64,000 nt of DNA, taken from positions 49,619,724 through 49,683,723 of the forward strand of contig NC_087068.1 in assembly GCF_963678635.1 (NCBI RefSeq). The letters run 5' to 3'. This DNA comes from Symsagittifera roscoffensis (Eukaryota > Xenacoelomorpha > Acoela > Convolutidae). Below, piece after piece: positions 42,594 through 55,060 of the stretch; positions within the stretch are counted from its first letter, which is position 1; every line of letters begins with the position of its first letter. Made by a program: the position numbers and the translations under genes. The notes below the pieces were generated by a model, which was not told the origin of the DNA, ran no database searches, and saw only the letters and a list, made by a program, of their open reading frames with translations.

Positions 42594-44539
42594 CTCACAA
42601 AAAGATGTTTAAAATTGACTTTTCACTACTTTTTCTATGATAATTTTTTTAAATCAGTTTCTTAGAGCATTCTTCGTCAACTTTATTTGGATTTACAAGT
42701 TTAATTTTCTATCATTCCTTTTGGCGAGGAGTTTCGTCTTTATCCTGACTTTGACTCCATATAACTTGAAAATTTTTTGACAATATAAAAAAAGTCAAAA
42801 AGAGAAAAAAAAGAAATTGAAATTCGAACATTGAGAACCCGTGAGTTGGATTACATCGAATTAATCCTTCCGTTTCTTTGCTTTATCCTGCCGATCTGAA
42901 CAAAACGCCCGAAAACTTCGTCTGTTTTGTTAGTTATGACAGCAGGCCTCGAAAGGTCTATTCGCATCTGAAATTGGATTGATATATTGTACAGTTTCAC
43001 TTGAGCATCTATTGAATCCAATTTGATCATCTAAAAAAAACTTGCATTAGGGTCATAATTATGCACACAGCAGCTAAACTATATTCAGCGAATGACATAA
43101 AATATAATTTTTGGAACAATTTTACTAAGTATTTTTGTCTGACTTCAAAATTTAAGAAAAAAGGTGTTTTTCTAACTCAAGCAGAGCTCAGAAAATTATC
43201 GGTCCAAAAAAAATTTCAGTTAAAAGTTTTAACAATCCATAGCGAAATCTAGATCCGTACTTTCACGTGACAAACAGTTCAAATGTTTATCCAAACTGTA
43301 TAAGTATAGAACTCAAAATGGATCGCACAAATCATAAAATCACATATTAACAAAACAAGAAGTATTTTTTCCAGTTTCCCAATCTTCGTATAATGTAAAG
43401 TTGTCTAGACAATGAGCGAGTTTGTATTTCGAAAAGTGTTCACTTGCTGATACTGGATTAGTGTTTTTGTTGCAGTTTTAATCTTCAGATTTGGTCTTTT
43501 TGCTGTTTTGATCTTCATGACATAAAGATCACTTTGATAAGTCCAATACAGAGAAAACATAAGTATGGACTGCAAAAGAGCTTTAAAAAGGTCAGATCGT
43601 TTTTTTATTTACGTCCAACCCCCCCACCGCCGCCCTTCTCTTGAGCAAAAATTTTATGAAGGAGCGAAAACTTTTGCAAAGTTACGTTAGGAATAGGCCA
43701 ATCAATCCATTCGGTACGTCAATGTTCTTAAATGGCTGACACTGTCAGCCACATTTTTGGGCTCTTTTTCACGCCCCTTTGTGGATGTCCATTATGAAAA
43801 ACTACTAACATTGTCATAATATGATGATACTTGGCATCGTAAACAAACTGTCAATTGTGAGCAGACTTAATTTTTTCATATCTTACATTGACTATTGAGC
43901 TGTAATTACAAGAATAGCCAGTTGCTGTGAAAGTAGCACCCAAGGCTCCGACCTTTTTCTCAAAAAAACCTTTTCATGCTTTTTTCTTCAATTCAATGTT
44001 TTTTGTGAGTGAAGTGACGAAAGGATCTGACGAATATCTGATTTTGAGGCATAATCGACAGCCACATTTTCGGCTAAAGTTTTCGCCGAAAAAATACAAG
44101 AAAAAAAAACGAAAACAAAGTTCAAAAAAAAACTTTTTGAAGAAATTGTTTTGAATTTTTGAAGTTCTTATTCAAAAAATGAAGCTGAAAATGACCAAAA
44201 AATAATTTACTGGGATCATATCAAAATTTTATGGCTTAGTTTTCTGAAAAAAGCCTCCTCGCTTGCTTTACTTGCTCGAAATAAGGCTGAAATTAAAAAA
44301 TTTGAAACCATTTTTTTTCAACAATGGGACAATTTTCAAAATTTTTTTGATGCCGTTCGATTCATTGATGAAAAGGCTTTGATTTGATATATCATTTCCT
44401 CACTAGGGTGATTTTTTTGCTATTTTTTTAATTGAAAAACTTAAAAAAAACTGCTCGCTCACCTTATTCGCTCGAAATTAGACCAAAAATCAAAAATTCA
44501 AACGGGTTTTTCTCGACACTGATTTTTTTCGAAATTCTT
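42594..44539. other. AT-rich spacer, no gene seen
   Basis: A Lys/Phe-rich 75-codon frame at 43927-44154 reflects A/T runs. The segment 43800-43900 is weakly related to the TATTGTGAACA repeat near 55310. Confidence 0.45.
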
Positions 44540-44625
44540 TGTTGTTGTTTTCTGAAAGGGTTTTAATTTGATATATCACTCGACCCACTGAAAGGGTTTT
44601 AATTTGATATATCACTCGACCCATT
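44540..44625. repeat. Direct duplication of 35 bp
   Basis: GGGTTTTAATTTGATATATCACTCGACCCA appears twice in pieces at about 44558-44592 and 44593-44627. Confidence 0.75.
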
Positions 44626-44859
44626 CCAATGGTTATTTGTGGTGCCTGATTTTGCGTTGAAAACACAAAAAAAACTAAAACAAACCAATTGAATGCAAAG
44701 TTCGACAATTGAAAAAATGTAAGGTGGGGAGGTGGAAACGAGTCTGTTTTTGGTGAATTAATTTTTTTTTGTATGACAGAAATGTGTGATCTATTGGTTG
44801 GGGCACCATCGGATTTGGTGGGGGGGCAGAGGGGCGGGGGGGGGGGTCGGATGCTTTTC

Positions 44860-45245
44860 TTTCAGGAATTCGACCCCTTGCCGACCCAAAGAGTCCCCCT
44901 TTGTACTATTTTGAGATATCTTTTTTCGATAACTGACCCTAAACCCTAAAATTTTTCTGAAGGCGCCGTTGGCGCCAATATATACTAATTTTGAGGGGGA
45001 AGCGCGCGCCGAAAAAACGCAACTTTTTGGTCAAATGTTTTCAAAAGTTGCCTAAAAACGCCTTTTTTGGAGTGTTTTTTCAAAATTTTGCCTGCGGCGC
45101 ACAAATTTGGTCAAAATGGGATCTTCATAGTGATCTAGGGCAGCTCAGAAAATCAAATAATCGACCTAAAAAAAGGTCGATAAAACTTTCGAAATTTTTT
45201 GAAAATCCGCACCCCCTTGAGAAAACCCTAGATGCGCTCCTGGGT
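44860..45245. repeat. Dispersed GGCGCC repeat, inverted relative to 49137-49480
   Basis: Includes GGGTCGG...TTCAGG, GACCCAAAGAG, the hairpin GGCGCC-GTT-GGCGCC (about 44964-44978), then AAAACGCCTTTTTTGG and TTTTGCCTGCGGC. All of these recur in reverse complement at 49137-49480. A short frame is open in both copies but I treat it as part of the repeat. Confidence 0.75.
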
Positions 45246-45268
45246 TAGAAAACCCTAGATGCGCTCCA
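45223..45268. repeat. Direct repeat of AACCCTAGATGCGCTCC
   Basis: Two copies at about 45224-45242 and 45250-45268, separated by TGGGTTAG, at the right end of the GGCGCC repeat. Confidence 0.8.
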
Positions 45269-45278
45269 TGAAGGAAGT

Positions 45279-45575
45279 ATGGCAGAAATGGACGACCTGG
45301 TCGGTTTGAGTGGTGAAGATGACACTTGGAGATACATTCCAAATATTAACAGCTGCGAAGGTGTTCTTGCATATGGACCCCCTGCACCTGGACACATCAA
45401 ACGAGGGCATGCCGTTATGGCTGCAATGGGACAAGTTGTTCAGACAGAGAGCCAACAGGGGGTAGTGATGGTTGCTACGAAGTCTTTTTGTCAAAATAGG
45501 CTGCTGTTTCAAAATAGTTGCAAAACAAAATCGAAGTGTGAGAATAAAGTCAACTGTTCTGGAAAAGTGTTCTAA
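45279..45575 (+). CDS. Short open frame of uncertain status
   Basis: Ninety-eight codons from ATG to TAA. The first 65 have balanced composition (DDTWRYIPNINSC, then GPPAPGHIKRGHAVM) and the DNA is less AT-rich than its flanks, but a second plus frame and the opposite strand are also open, so coding direction is not certain. No family recognised. It may be an exon or a retained fragment of a duplicated gene. Confidence 0.25.
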   Translation: MAEMDDLVGLSGEDDTWRYIPNINSCEGVLAYGPPAPGHIKRGHAVMAAMGQVVQTESQQGVVMVATKSFCQNRLLFQNSCKTKSKCENKVNCSGKVF

Positions 45576-45602
45576 ATTTTTTAAAAGTATCAGTCGAATC
45601 AT

Positions 45603-46144
45603 GTTTGTAAGGGTATTTTTCTATGAATAATTCGTCCCCATCTGAATATAATTGTGGTGACTTAGCTAGGAAAAAAGTGAAGTAATCGTTATTACATTGA
45701 ATTTGCCTGAATGCTTGATTTTACCATTTAATTGAGGGGGATATTGCTTATACTTGTTTTATAAAGGAGGAAAGTTTTCACATGTGCCGCCAAATTTCTC
45801 AATCATTTTGAGTCGGATCAACCGGGAAGGTGCTAAAAGATTATGCATATAAGACGAGACCTTAACCAGCAATCACAGCTGCTTCAAAATGATAACTTTA
45901 GGGCCATTTTTGTAATGCTTGAAGCTTTTTTCTCCATTTTTCCGAGGTTGCGCAATCGATTGCGTTCAGGGTACTCATCAGGAAACCACTACCCACAAAA
46001 AGGTAATCTACGAAAAGGAGTTAAATACTTTTTTTTGTTCAAAAAAACTTTGCGGTTCGCGCTCGTTACATAGAAAGAACTCTAAACAGAAGCATTGTCA
46101 GATAGTACTTCATATCTAACAAAGAATCTATTAGTGTCACTGTT
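45603..46144. other. Spacer, no gene seen
   Basis: Only short frames without recognisable content. Confidence 0.4.
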
Positions 46145-46384
46145 TTAAACTCTTTCAGGATTTAAATTAAGCAGCCGCTTTTGCCTCGATTGATTCAACT
46201 GATCAGATAGCTCGAAACTGTTGTAAAGTTGATCCACTTGGTGTAAATCCATCCCTGGCACGTTATCAACGATAACAGACCACACAAGTAGTTGCACCCC
46301 TGGTCCATATTTGATTGCAGTTAAGAGGGGAGATATGTCTGTCAAACTGCAATTTGTCAGCACCACATTCACTTTCGGAGACAA
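46145..46384 (-). CDS. Possible coding exon, unrecognised
   Basis: A minus-strand frame of about 80 codons from 46384 to TAA with protein-like composition: KVNVVLTNCSLTDISPLL, then hydrophobic VQLLVWSVIVDN, then a polar helix-like tail. There is no ATG at the front and no strong splice acceptor, so it may be a fragment. No family assigned. Confidence 0.25.
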   Translation of the reverse strand: MSPKVNVVLTNCSLTDISPLLTAIKYGPGVQLLVWSVIVDNVPGMDLHQVDQLYNSFELSDQLNQSRQKRLLNLNPERV

Positions 46385-47599
46385 AAATTTGTATTAACTT
46401 TTAAAAAATAATTACTGCATTAAAAACCGTTAAGAGGATTTTGAGTCTCAGGCGAACTCAAAATTTCAAAGAAAAGACGGATTTAAGCCGCACACTTAAT
46501 AGGCCTTAAAATGATACCAAAATGGGAAATGCTTGACTGAATGGTGGAAAAAAAATTGTCAGGTTTTCAGTTTTTTGCCCAAATTACAAACGGAGTGGGC
46601 CCGTGAATAAATTTTACATTTTTAAAGCTTTCTTGAAATATCTTTACTAAGTGTTTGCAAATTGTAACCAAAAATTTAATAATTTATCAAAAAATTTTAT
46701 AAGAAAATGTGGAACCAGCTCAAAACAAATATTTATTACATTCATTTATATTCAAGATAACTATCACTGTAAAATACCTAGAACTAACCAATCATGATCC
46801 ATGACAAAGGCTTACAATAAATTTTAAGGCTGAAACTAGTTATAGTTTCAGCCAGAGAAGATTAAATTTAACCTAGAAAATCAGTTGTTCTTCCTCTCCT
46901 CTAAGCTCGCACGAATACCAGTATGTACTAGATCTATTGAGACCGGGAATTATAAGAGTAAGATTAGGATTGATATTAGACTAAGAAGTTGCACGAACCT
47001 ATCCGGACAAAAATGAGATAGCGTGACGAACAGACGGTGTACCTTATCCGAAATTACTCTATGAGAAAGCCACTCCGGACTTAAACTCAAATGTTGCTTA
47101 TGTTTCCTATCCATATGTACAATACTTGTTGCAAATACAAAAATTATGCTCTGTTGATCTGTTCGACAGAAGGTCTTTATTGATTGTGAAGGTTTCGGCA
47201 ATGGCAACAATTCGACTGTCATCTATCAACAATTGAGGTGCCAGGAAGTGACCTAAACAAAAGAGTTGAACAACAGACCCGAACAACAATTTAAACCGTA
47301 AAGATTGAGATTAGAAGAATATCTCAAGGATAATAATTAAAATTTTGTCAATGGATTTTACTGGTTCAGCGAAAAAAAAGTTTGGCGATTTCTTACAAAA
47401 ATTTCATTGCTTGATCATTTGATTTTTTTTCACAATTCCGAAAGTTCTTGAACGTTTTGTTTAAAAGTCGTTACTGTTCTTCAAACTATTTGATGTCACA
47501 GTGATTCCATATTTGCCTGCACTGGCAACGTTGAGATTGAAATCGATTAAAACGATTTTTATACAGATAAAATACTGTATAGAAATCAATTTACGATAG
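46385..47599. other. AT-rich spacer, no gene seen
   Basis: Minus-strand frames at 46950-47222 and 47107-47289 have no domain I recognise. Confidence 0.4.
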
Positions 47600-48235
47600 T
47601 CCATTCGAGGAGAGTTTATTACCGAAAACTAAAGCGTATAAGGGATTTCCTTACAAATAGTGCAAAACGAAAGGTTCCCGCGGCAATGAGAAGTTAACTT
47701 ATGCAAAGTTTTTTCAAATTTCATGTTCACTTTTCTTGTTCTGGGCTCAATTTGGTTCAGCAAATAATATATATTTTTTAAAAGACTCAAATTAGAAAAA
47801 TTCCCTTTCATTGCAAAAAATTAGATAGTAGTTATCCTCATAATTTTTGCTTAGTCCTGACATCAAAACGAAAAAATAGTAAAAAAAGCATGCACTAAAA
47901 TTTTTTTTCCAATATTTCTCTATTGTTACATAGTCTAGAAAACCTGAACATGATCTGTATGTAATCTGTATAAAATGTGTATACAAAAGTTTGTTAAAAA
48001 TTAATTTAACTAGATTTAAATTGATTTATATCGATTCTATTGTAACAGAAGTTCGTACGAAAATGAAACCATAAAAGTTGACAAAAAAGGATTTAAATTG
48101 ATTTTGAATGGATTGAAATTGATTATTAAGACACCTTTTTGCTTCAAATTAAATTAAATTAATCGATTTTTAAAAAAATCTCTTTTCTACATTATCTGTA
48201 TGAAATCGATTGCAATCCATTTCTTGTCAGTACGG
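47600..48235. repeat. Dispersed AT-rich repeat, copy 3
   Basis: From CGAGGAGAGTTTATTACCG to AATCCATTTCTTGTCAG, the same landmarks as at 16130-16735 and 17430-17935, with inner segments GATTTAAATTGATTT and ATCGATTGCAATCC. Confidence 0.5.
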
Positions 48236-49136
48236 GTATGCTGACCTTTGGCTGAAATGAAAGACTGGGTGTTGACGAATTTGGACTCATTGAAGGGTGA
48301 GTTCTGTTCGATTAGACAGCCAGACCAAATTTTTTCTGTTCTCACAATGCCACAGGAAACCACCTCTAACTCCTGAAATATCCAATAGTTGTTAGCTTCA
48401 GTTGGCGATTCAATCCGGTTATCCCCAGAGACGAACTAGAATGTTTATTTTGTAAAATTTCTAGTACAGCTCTAGAGTAGGAAATTTGTTTTTGATAACT
48501 ATTTAAGAGTCTTGTAATACTCTTGTAAGATATAACAAGATACATTTTTATACGCTTTGCAAGATACACCGTTTTCTGTCAGAATCTAACATAAAAGGGA
48601 ATATTTTAGTCAAAATCTTAAAAATCTTGCATGTTTTGGCAAAATTTTAAAAGAAATATAATTGAATTTGATTTCTTCAAAGACTGTTGGTTTCTTCAGC
48701 TGAAATTTGTTCAGATACATAGATGTCCAAAGAAATACATTTTCCGAAATTTTCCAGTGTCCCTCTTTATTTTGCTAAAAAACTGAACTAAAGCCTGCTT
48801 AAAACAATTTTTAATGTTCAAAACAGCAGAAAAAATTGTTAGTGAGAATCAGTTCTTAGAGTATAAGACAGATTTTTATTTATAAATTCAAATCGTATAA
48901 ACATTTTCCGATAAATTTTTACGGTGATTTTATTGGAGCGGGGTATAGAAAATGGAAGATAAACCCAAATTTCGTATCGGTAAAGCCGTTTTTATCTTTG
49001 TTTGAGAGTACCAGGGTACCTGCATCTAGTTTTGCGCACCTGCGCAAGGCTTATGCGAATTTAGTGCTTGGAAAGGTGGACATAATCAGTTTTATCAACA
49101 AATGCTTAGCTCTTTATATGGCCACTTTTGAGGGTA
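48236..49136. other. AT-rich spacer, no gene seen
   Basis: No coding signal or clear repeat beyond A/T runs. Confidence 0.4.
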
Positions 49137-49480
49137 TTAGTCAGATGGTGAGGAGAGGTTTCCAAAAGTTTTGACGACCTTTTTTGGGTCGTCCAAATCG
49201 ATTTTCCGAGCTCTCCCAGTGTACTGTTTCGGCCGCAGGCAAAATTTTGAAAAAAGGCCAAAAAAGGCGTTTTTAAGCACTTTTTGGAAAATGTTGACCA
49301 AAAATTCGCGCTTTTTTGGCGAGCGCTCCACCCTCAAATTAGTATATAATGGCGCCGAAGGCACAATGAAAAAATTTCAAAGTTCATGTCAGCCAAAAAT
49401 TGACATCTCAAAAAAGTACAAAGAGGGCTCGAATCCCTTTGGGTCGGAGTCGAATCCCTGAAAGAGGGGGGTGTCGGCAT
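49137..49480. repeat. Dispersed GGCGCC repeat, inverted partner of 44860-45245
   Basis: Reads CCGCAGGCAAAATTTTG, CCAAAAAAGGCG, AAATTAGTATATAATGGCGCC, then AAAGAGGGCTCGAATCC and TTTGGGTCGG, which is the reverse complement order of the copy at 44860-45245. Confidence 0.75.
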
Positions 49481-50569
49481 CCACTCCCCTAAATCCGCCA
49501 TTGGTATTGGTCGTGAATTTGGATTGAGTAATCAATCAAAAAAGTTTCGAAGGGAATCATCGATCGTAACATGATAAAAAGTTTCAATTTTTCCGAGTTT
49601 TCTATGAGAGTATTCCGCTTCCTATATCATAATTTTCCACCTGCCTATAGCAATGATAAAGGTTCTTTTCTATTTTAGCCTTTTAACTGTCCTACAAGGT
49701 GTTTTCTTTAAATCCGGTGAGTTCTCTCTCATTTCATAAAGATTGGGGTTATTGAAATGATTCTTTGTGAAGTAGGCAGCAAAAAGTTGCGGTTTTCTGA
49801 TTAAATAAATCATTGAGTTGAGTTGTTTTTGTTCACGCATTTTTTCGCGATTCAATTTTAAAAAATCTGAGCTGAAAACGTTTCTACAGAATTGATATAT
49901 AAAAAAAAACGGATAAAAATTCACACTATTTTTCTAAAAATGCTTGTGTTTGGACTAAAAAAGCTGAGGACAAAAGGTGATTGGATTTTTATATGCTTTT
50001 TAGAGTGCAATTTGTTGAATATCAGATTTTATCCGTAAAACAAGCCAGTTCAATTGATACAGAAAATGAAGTAGAACATAATGAAGGTAAATATACTCAT
50101 TTTATGTAAAAATAACCTAAAGTTAGAGAAAAGTTTTTGAATTTTTTGTATGGTTCATTTTATATCTGTAGAAACTTGTTCAGCTCAAATGCAGTGAAAA
50201 ATTTAAACACTGCAAAAACATGCATGACTAAAAAGAATCCAGCTTACACAAAAGTATCATCAGAACTCAGAAAAAGTTTGCTGCCTCCATTGAAAAGATC
50301 CATTTCAAAAACCCAAATATTTGTGAATCGAGAGAAAATAGAAAATTGTGCTATGAAAACATCTTGTATATCCTTCTTTCCCATTATTACTCTGACTCTA
50401 ACAACAAAAGGATAGTCACCCACGCTGTTTTTTAAACTTTACAGTGGCTTTAACTTGTCATATTTGAGAGGGAAAAGATGTGATAAAACCATATGATTTG
50501 AGGCTAGAAATCTTTTTCAAATAAGCAGAAGGAACTAAAACTGAAAAAACTGACTCATTACCAGATCAA
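49481..50569. other. AT-rich spacer, no gene seen
   Basis: Frames at 49670-49924 and 50137-50415 lack recognisable content. Confidence 0.4.
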
Positions 50570-50770
50570 ACTGTGCAATTTGTGAACTGTAAGCGGATTC
50601 TGCAACAAGGACGCCCCCTTTGTTCTTCTTAGTTCTTTCAATTCCTTTGATTGTTCCGACAAAATTTTAACATGTTTAAAGACTTTTCTCTGGAATCCAG
50701 GAACATACAGACATAAAATTATGCGCCTATCCAGTGCACTATTTGGCCTCGTAATGCTCTAAGCGTACAG
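50570..50770. repeat. GGATTCC repeat fragment, inverted relative to 1738-1830
   Basis: GGAATCCAGGAACATACAGAC (in two pieces) and GCGCCTATCCAGTG...TTTGGCCTCGTAAT are the reverse complement of 1738-1830; GCGGATTCTGCAACAAGG at 50594 belongs to the same motif family. Confidence 0.75.
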
Positions 50771-50774
50771 AACA

Positions 50775-52810
50775 AAAAAGAGGCTCGAAACAGTCTAATT
50801 ATTAGGCCTGCCTTAATTTCAATGCAGCATTGATTTTTCTCCGACATGAATAGACTTTTCTTAGGAAAAAGAGAAAAAAAAGGTTACAATTAGTAGCTAA
50901 TACGTTTACTCAATTGGGTCAGCCATTCACTTTTTAATAATGAGCACATAGATTTTTTCACAATCGTTATCATTCAACCAAAATCTGTTCTTATCTTCTT
51001 AATTACCGAGAATTTTTTTCTCCAACTAGTTGCTATAATTTTGATTTTACATTGCGAAATTTTTTTTATCTCTACCTCCATATAATTCCAATAGTGTCTG
51101 TTTACTTCCTTTAAGATCCCCAGAAACCTTGTTGTTACCTAGAAAAAATCAAAAAACTAAATTAACAAAACTGATGGCTCAATTAAAAAATCGAACTCAA
51201 ATCCGCAAAAGAGGAAACATGTGACCATGTGACTTTTTGTATTTGAGCTCATTGATACTTGATGGTTTAAAAAGTCTCGGCATAAATGCATGCAGAAATT
51301 TCGAAAAACTTTACAAGGAAGAAATCACAATTAGCTGAGATGTCACAAATCGGATCAACATAACCGAATACAAAATAACTTATCTCGTCACTTTTCTGTT
51401 GCATTTTTTTGTAAGTTTCGCAATTTTCTGTAAAATGAAACTCTTCTCAAACAGATGTGATGCTGGTCTCAAATTCTTGCCATATATTTTACCTCAATTT
51501 GCTGTGGATTTTGAGCGGAATAGTTTTGCGTTTCTGTTTAAAAATGAGTGATAATTCGCTTGCTAATTACATCAAACTAGCAACTTTCGGACGGCTATAG
51601 CTCGGCAATAAGGGAAGTAGGGCAAAACAGTTTGTCAGTTAGAGCTAAGGAAAAAAATTTCTGAACAAAAAAAGCAAGCTATTTGGTCTAAGAAAAAACG
51701 TTTTTCTCAAGATTATTCATTAAATGAAGAAAAAAAAACTGACTTATTTGACACTCGGCTGAAGAGGCTAATTGTAGCACAAGGAACCGATAAAAAAAGG
51801 ATAAAAGAACAACAAATTGATGTATTCGGCGTGTCGGGTTGTTTAACTAAAACCAGTGTACTAAACTGAGGGGATTAACAATGAGAAGATCGGCTATGAG
51901 TTTCGAGAACAAAAATGCTTGAAACAGTCTAATTAGTCAGCCCCAATGCCGCATGGATTTTTTTACAATATGATCAAAATATGTTTAGAAAACGAAGAAA
52001 AAATATTGTATTAGTAGCTCATATGTGTATTCAAATAAGACAACATTTCACTTTACATTAAAGATCAAAACAATTTTTCACAATGGCTCTACCGTATTAT
52101 AATTTGACCAAAGCCAGTTTTTATCTTCTTAAATGCCAAAAGAAATTTTTCTCTCCATTTAATTGCTAAAATATCTATGTTTATGTCTATATCTTTCCAA
52201 TAGTATCTGTTACCTTCCTATAAATTTCCCAGAAAATGTGTTGTTTTTAAATAAAAATCGAAAAAATTAAATTCAAGAGATGACTCACTGAAAGTATGGA
52301 AATAAAAAAAAAGTATGCAAAAAAGGAAAATATGTGATGTAATTTATTTGAACTCATTGATACCTGATGGTTTAAAAAGTCTCGATAAAATTGCTTGAAC
52401 AAAATTATGAAGATTTCTTGAGGAAAAAACCACAATGAGTAGAAATGTAACAAGTCGGATCAACGAAACCATCTACAAATATACTTATTTTACTTTTTTC
52501 TGCTTTTGTAACCATTGTTAGTTTCTAAAGTGAAACGCTTCTCAACTAGATATGAGTTGTTTCGCTCAATTTCTTGCCAGCTTGTCTGCCTCATTTTGGT
52601 GTGAATGCTGAGCCTTATAGTTTTGCGCTTTTGTTTAAATTTGATTAATCCTTCGCTGGCTAGTTACATCAATATAGCAAATTCTTTGCTTACAATAACC
52701 TTTAATGGTCAAAAATACTCGGATTTTAAGTCAAAGTACTGATTTATTCGACACTCGGCTGAAGCGGCAACTTGTTGTTCATTAAACCGATAGGGTGATA
52801 AAAATGAATT
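50775..52810. repeat. Diverged tandem duplication of about 1.1 kb
   Basis: Unit 50785-51800 (CGAAACAGTCTAATTA, TTTTTATCTTCTTAA-like, CCAATAGTGTCTGTT, TTGATACTTGATGGTTTAAAAAGTC, GACACTCGGCTGAAG) recurs in the same order at 51912-52800. Identity is moderate with many indels. No coding sequence. Confidence 0.7.
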
Positions 52811-53279
52811 TTTTTTCAGGAAACTCTTTGTGTACCAAACGCTATGTGAAAAAAAGAAGTAATAGGCGTCTGGCATTTTATTTTTGAGACCAAACTGCTG
52901 GGTTGTTGGAATTGTTTAAAACGGTGCGGTATTTTTCCATTTCCCTCCCACAATTGAAGACCATCTTTGAAAATCTGTTTTAGCAATGTCTAACCAAACA
53001 AGTTTTTTTTCTGGTAGATAAATTATTTATTGTGAATATTTCTTCTTATTTCTTCATATCCTACCATCACTCACGTGGGCCAAAAAGCACATAAAATGTT
53101 TATGAAATTGGATATTTTCAATTGTGTTTAAAAAGTGGGAAGCAGCCATCGCTGCTTACGCGAGTCGTAAAAACGCAATATACTGTGCGTTAAGTAGTGT
53201 AAATGTCTAAAATAACAAATTTCAAACGTTTAATACTTTAGTTCAGTTCAATTCAGTTCTTATACTGATCAATAGACTT
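52811..53279. other. Spacer right of the duplication
   Basis: No gene or clear repeat seen; may include the LINE 3' untranslated tail. Confidence 0.4.
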
Positions 53280-55060
53280 GTCGCCTCTGGTGATCAGCTC
53301 CTAAGTTTTATCCACTGTTCATTTGGTATAAACTGATTCCAGTTTTCTTTCAATGCCAGTCCACCTTTGCTTTGAACTGGTTGATGTTTTCGCTGCCGAA
53401 AACATCCTCAAGTAGATTGTTCCAGTCAGTTGTTACTCTTACTGTGAAGAAATTTTTCCATTTTTTAGGTTTCTTCACGTCGCACTTCGAACGTACTTTC
53501 CGTTACGTATTATATACATTTCCATCATGCCCACGAGTCTGCGGCGGTACTCCAGAGTTGGTAGTTCCAATGTTTCCTATCTTTCACAATGATTTCACGA
53601 CCTCAAATATTTCATCAATAAGTTTTTTTTCCACGCTGTTGGCCACTTTCCAGTATTTTTACGCGTTTTTAAGCTGGGATGCCATTACAATAGTCAGATT
53701 TGGTCTTATCAGACCCTTGGAAACATTCAGGAAAATATTCCAAGGAATTTCTTCAGAAAAAGCTTTTTTTTTTCAATTATCGCTGCCAAGGAGTTTGCTT
53801 TTTTTCACATAAATATTAAAGTTATAATCGAATTAGAGCTTTGAGTCAATCAACAAACCAAGATTTTTTTCTCATCCACCAATTTCAGAACGTTTCCCGC
53901 CAAAATGTACGATCGGTCGCCCCTCTCGTTTGAGTTTGCACATGTCATGAAAACGCATTTGTCTGTGTTGATTTCTAGCAAAATTAGCTTGACCATGCAA
54001 TGGGTTTCTCCAGATCATCCCGAATCATTTTCGTGTCTCGCTCCGATTCTGTTCTGCGATAAAGTTTCACATTATCGGCGAATAGGCTTATTTTGGAGTT
54101 TAGACAGCAAGGGATTGAATTTACATAAATTGTGAATAGAGTTCTGCTTAGGACAGATCCTTGGGAAACTCCATTCCTGAACCACTGCCATTCCGATTTT
54201 GATTTGCCCAAAACGAAACGCTGCAATCGGTTTCCCACAAAGTCTTTTGTCCATTCAAATATTTTCCTAACGATGCCGTAGTTTTCAAGGATTTCAACCA
54301 ATCTGTTATCGGGGAAATAGTCAAATGCTTTTTTGAATTTTGGGTAAATTATGAAAACTTCGTTTTGTTTGCCCAGTGTCTAAATCATATCATCCAAAAC
54401 TTTTAGAACCAGGATCTGTTTTGATTTTCCTGGTAAGAAACTGAATGCTCAATTGAGATGCTCTGTTATTTCGAATTGTGTGGCTCAGTAAGAGTTCGCA
54501 GACTATTTTTCCAAGCAACGTACACACTATTGACCTAAAAATAACTAGGGGTATTTGTCTGCTAATGATTTCCGCTTTCTATGAAATGCTGACTTATTTG
54601 CTAATTTCCAGTCGTTTGGGATTTTGTCGATGTTTCATGAGATCTTGAGTAATTGGGATAGCGTATCTCTGATATCGTTGCTGGGTTGTAATTAGAAATA
54701 TGGGGTATATACAATCTGGACCGGGGGCTTTAATGGGTTCGATTTTTCTATATGAGTTGTAACAATTTTTTGCTTATTATTAGTTCTTTGTTTATTATAG
54801 CCGTAACCGCCAAATCTCTCAGAGGCCGAGTTCCATCTGGTTTGTCACAAAACACTGTTGCAAAGAAAGTAAAAAGTATTTCTACTTTTTCCTGTTGTGT
54901 TGTTATTAATGTGCCGTCTGTTTTCATAAGTACTGGAACTGATTCAGTCAAAACTATTTTCTGTCAAACATATTTCCAGAGTTTTTTTGGGGTTTGTCTT
55001 AATCTTGTCTAATATATGTTTTCTTTCACAAGATACTCGGCTCTGATTTCTGCGGTCACT
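53280..55060 (-). mobile_element. Decayed non-LTR retrotransposon (LINE) fragment
   Basis: Read on the minus strand the order is that of CR1/Jockey-like LINEs: linker before the reverse transcriptase (DGTLITTQQEKVEILFTFFA, 54748-54951), broken finger/palm segments (54301-54740), palm motifs GVSQGSVLSRTLFTIYVN and LFADNVKLYR (53984-54301), then a C-terminal part with RGHDGN, FFTVRVTTDWNNLL and NQFK near 53350-53540. The catalytic FADD is FADN, and the frame breaks several times. The 5' half with endonuclease is missing, as is usual for 5'-truncated LINE copies. No target duplication was identified. Confidence 0.85.
53984..54301 (-). pseudogene. LINE reverse transcriptase palm fragment
   Basis: A 105-codon frame with the G-S-Q-G-S motif and FADN instead of FADD; the second catalytic Asp is lost, so it is inactive. 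It belongs to the 53280-55060 LINE. Confidence 0.85.

Noticed and set aside
43927-44154. A 75-codon Lys/Phe-rich frame
   Set aside because: Composition follows from A- and T-runs; no start context or domain.
50137-50415. A 92-codon plus-strand frame
   Set aside because: No recognisable domain, AT-driven composition and no splice or promoter support.
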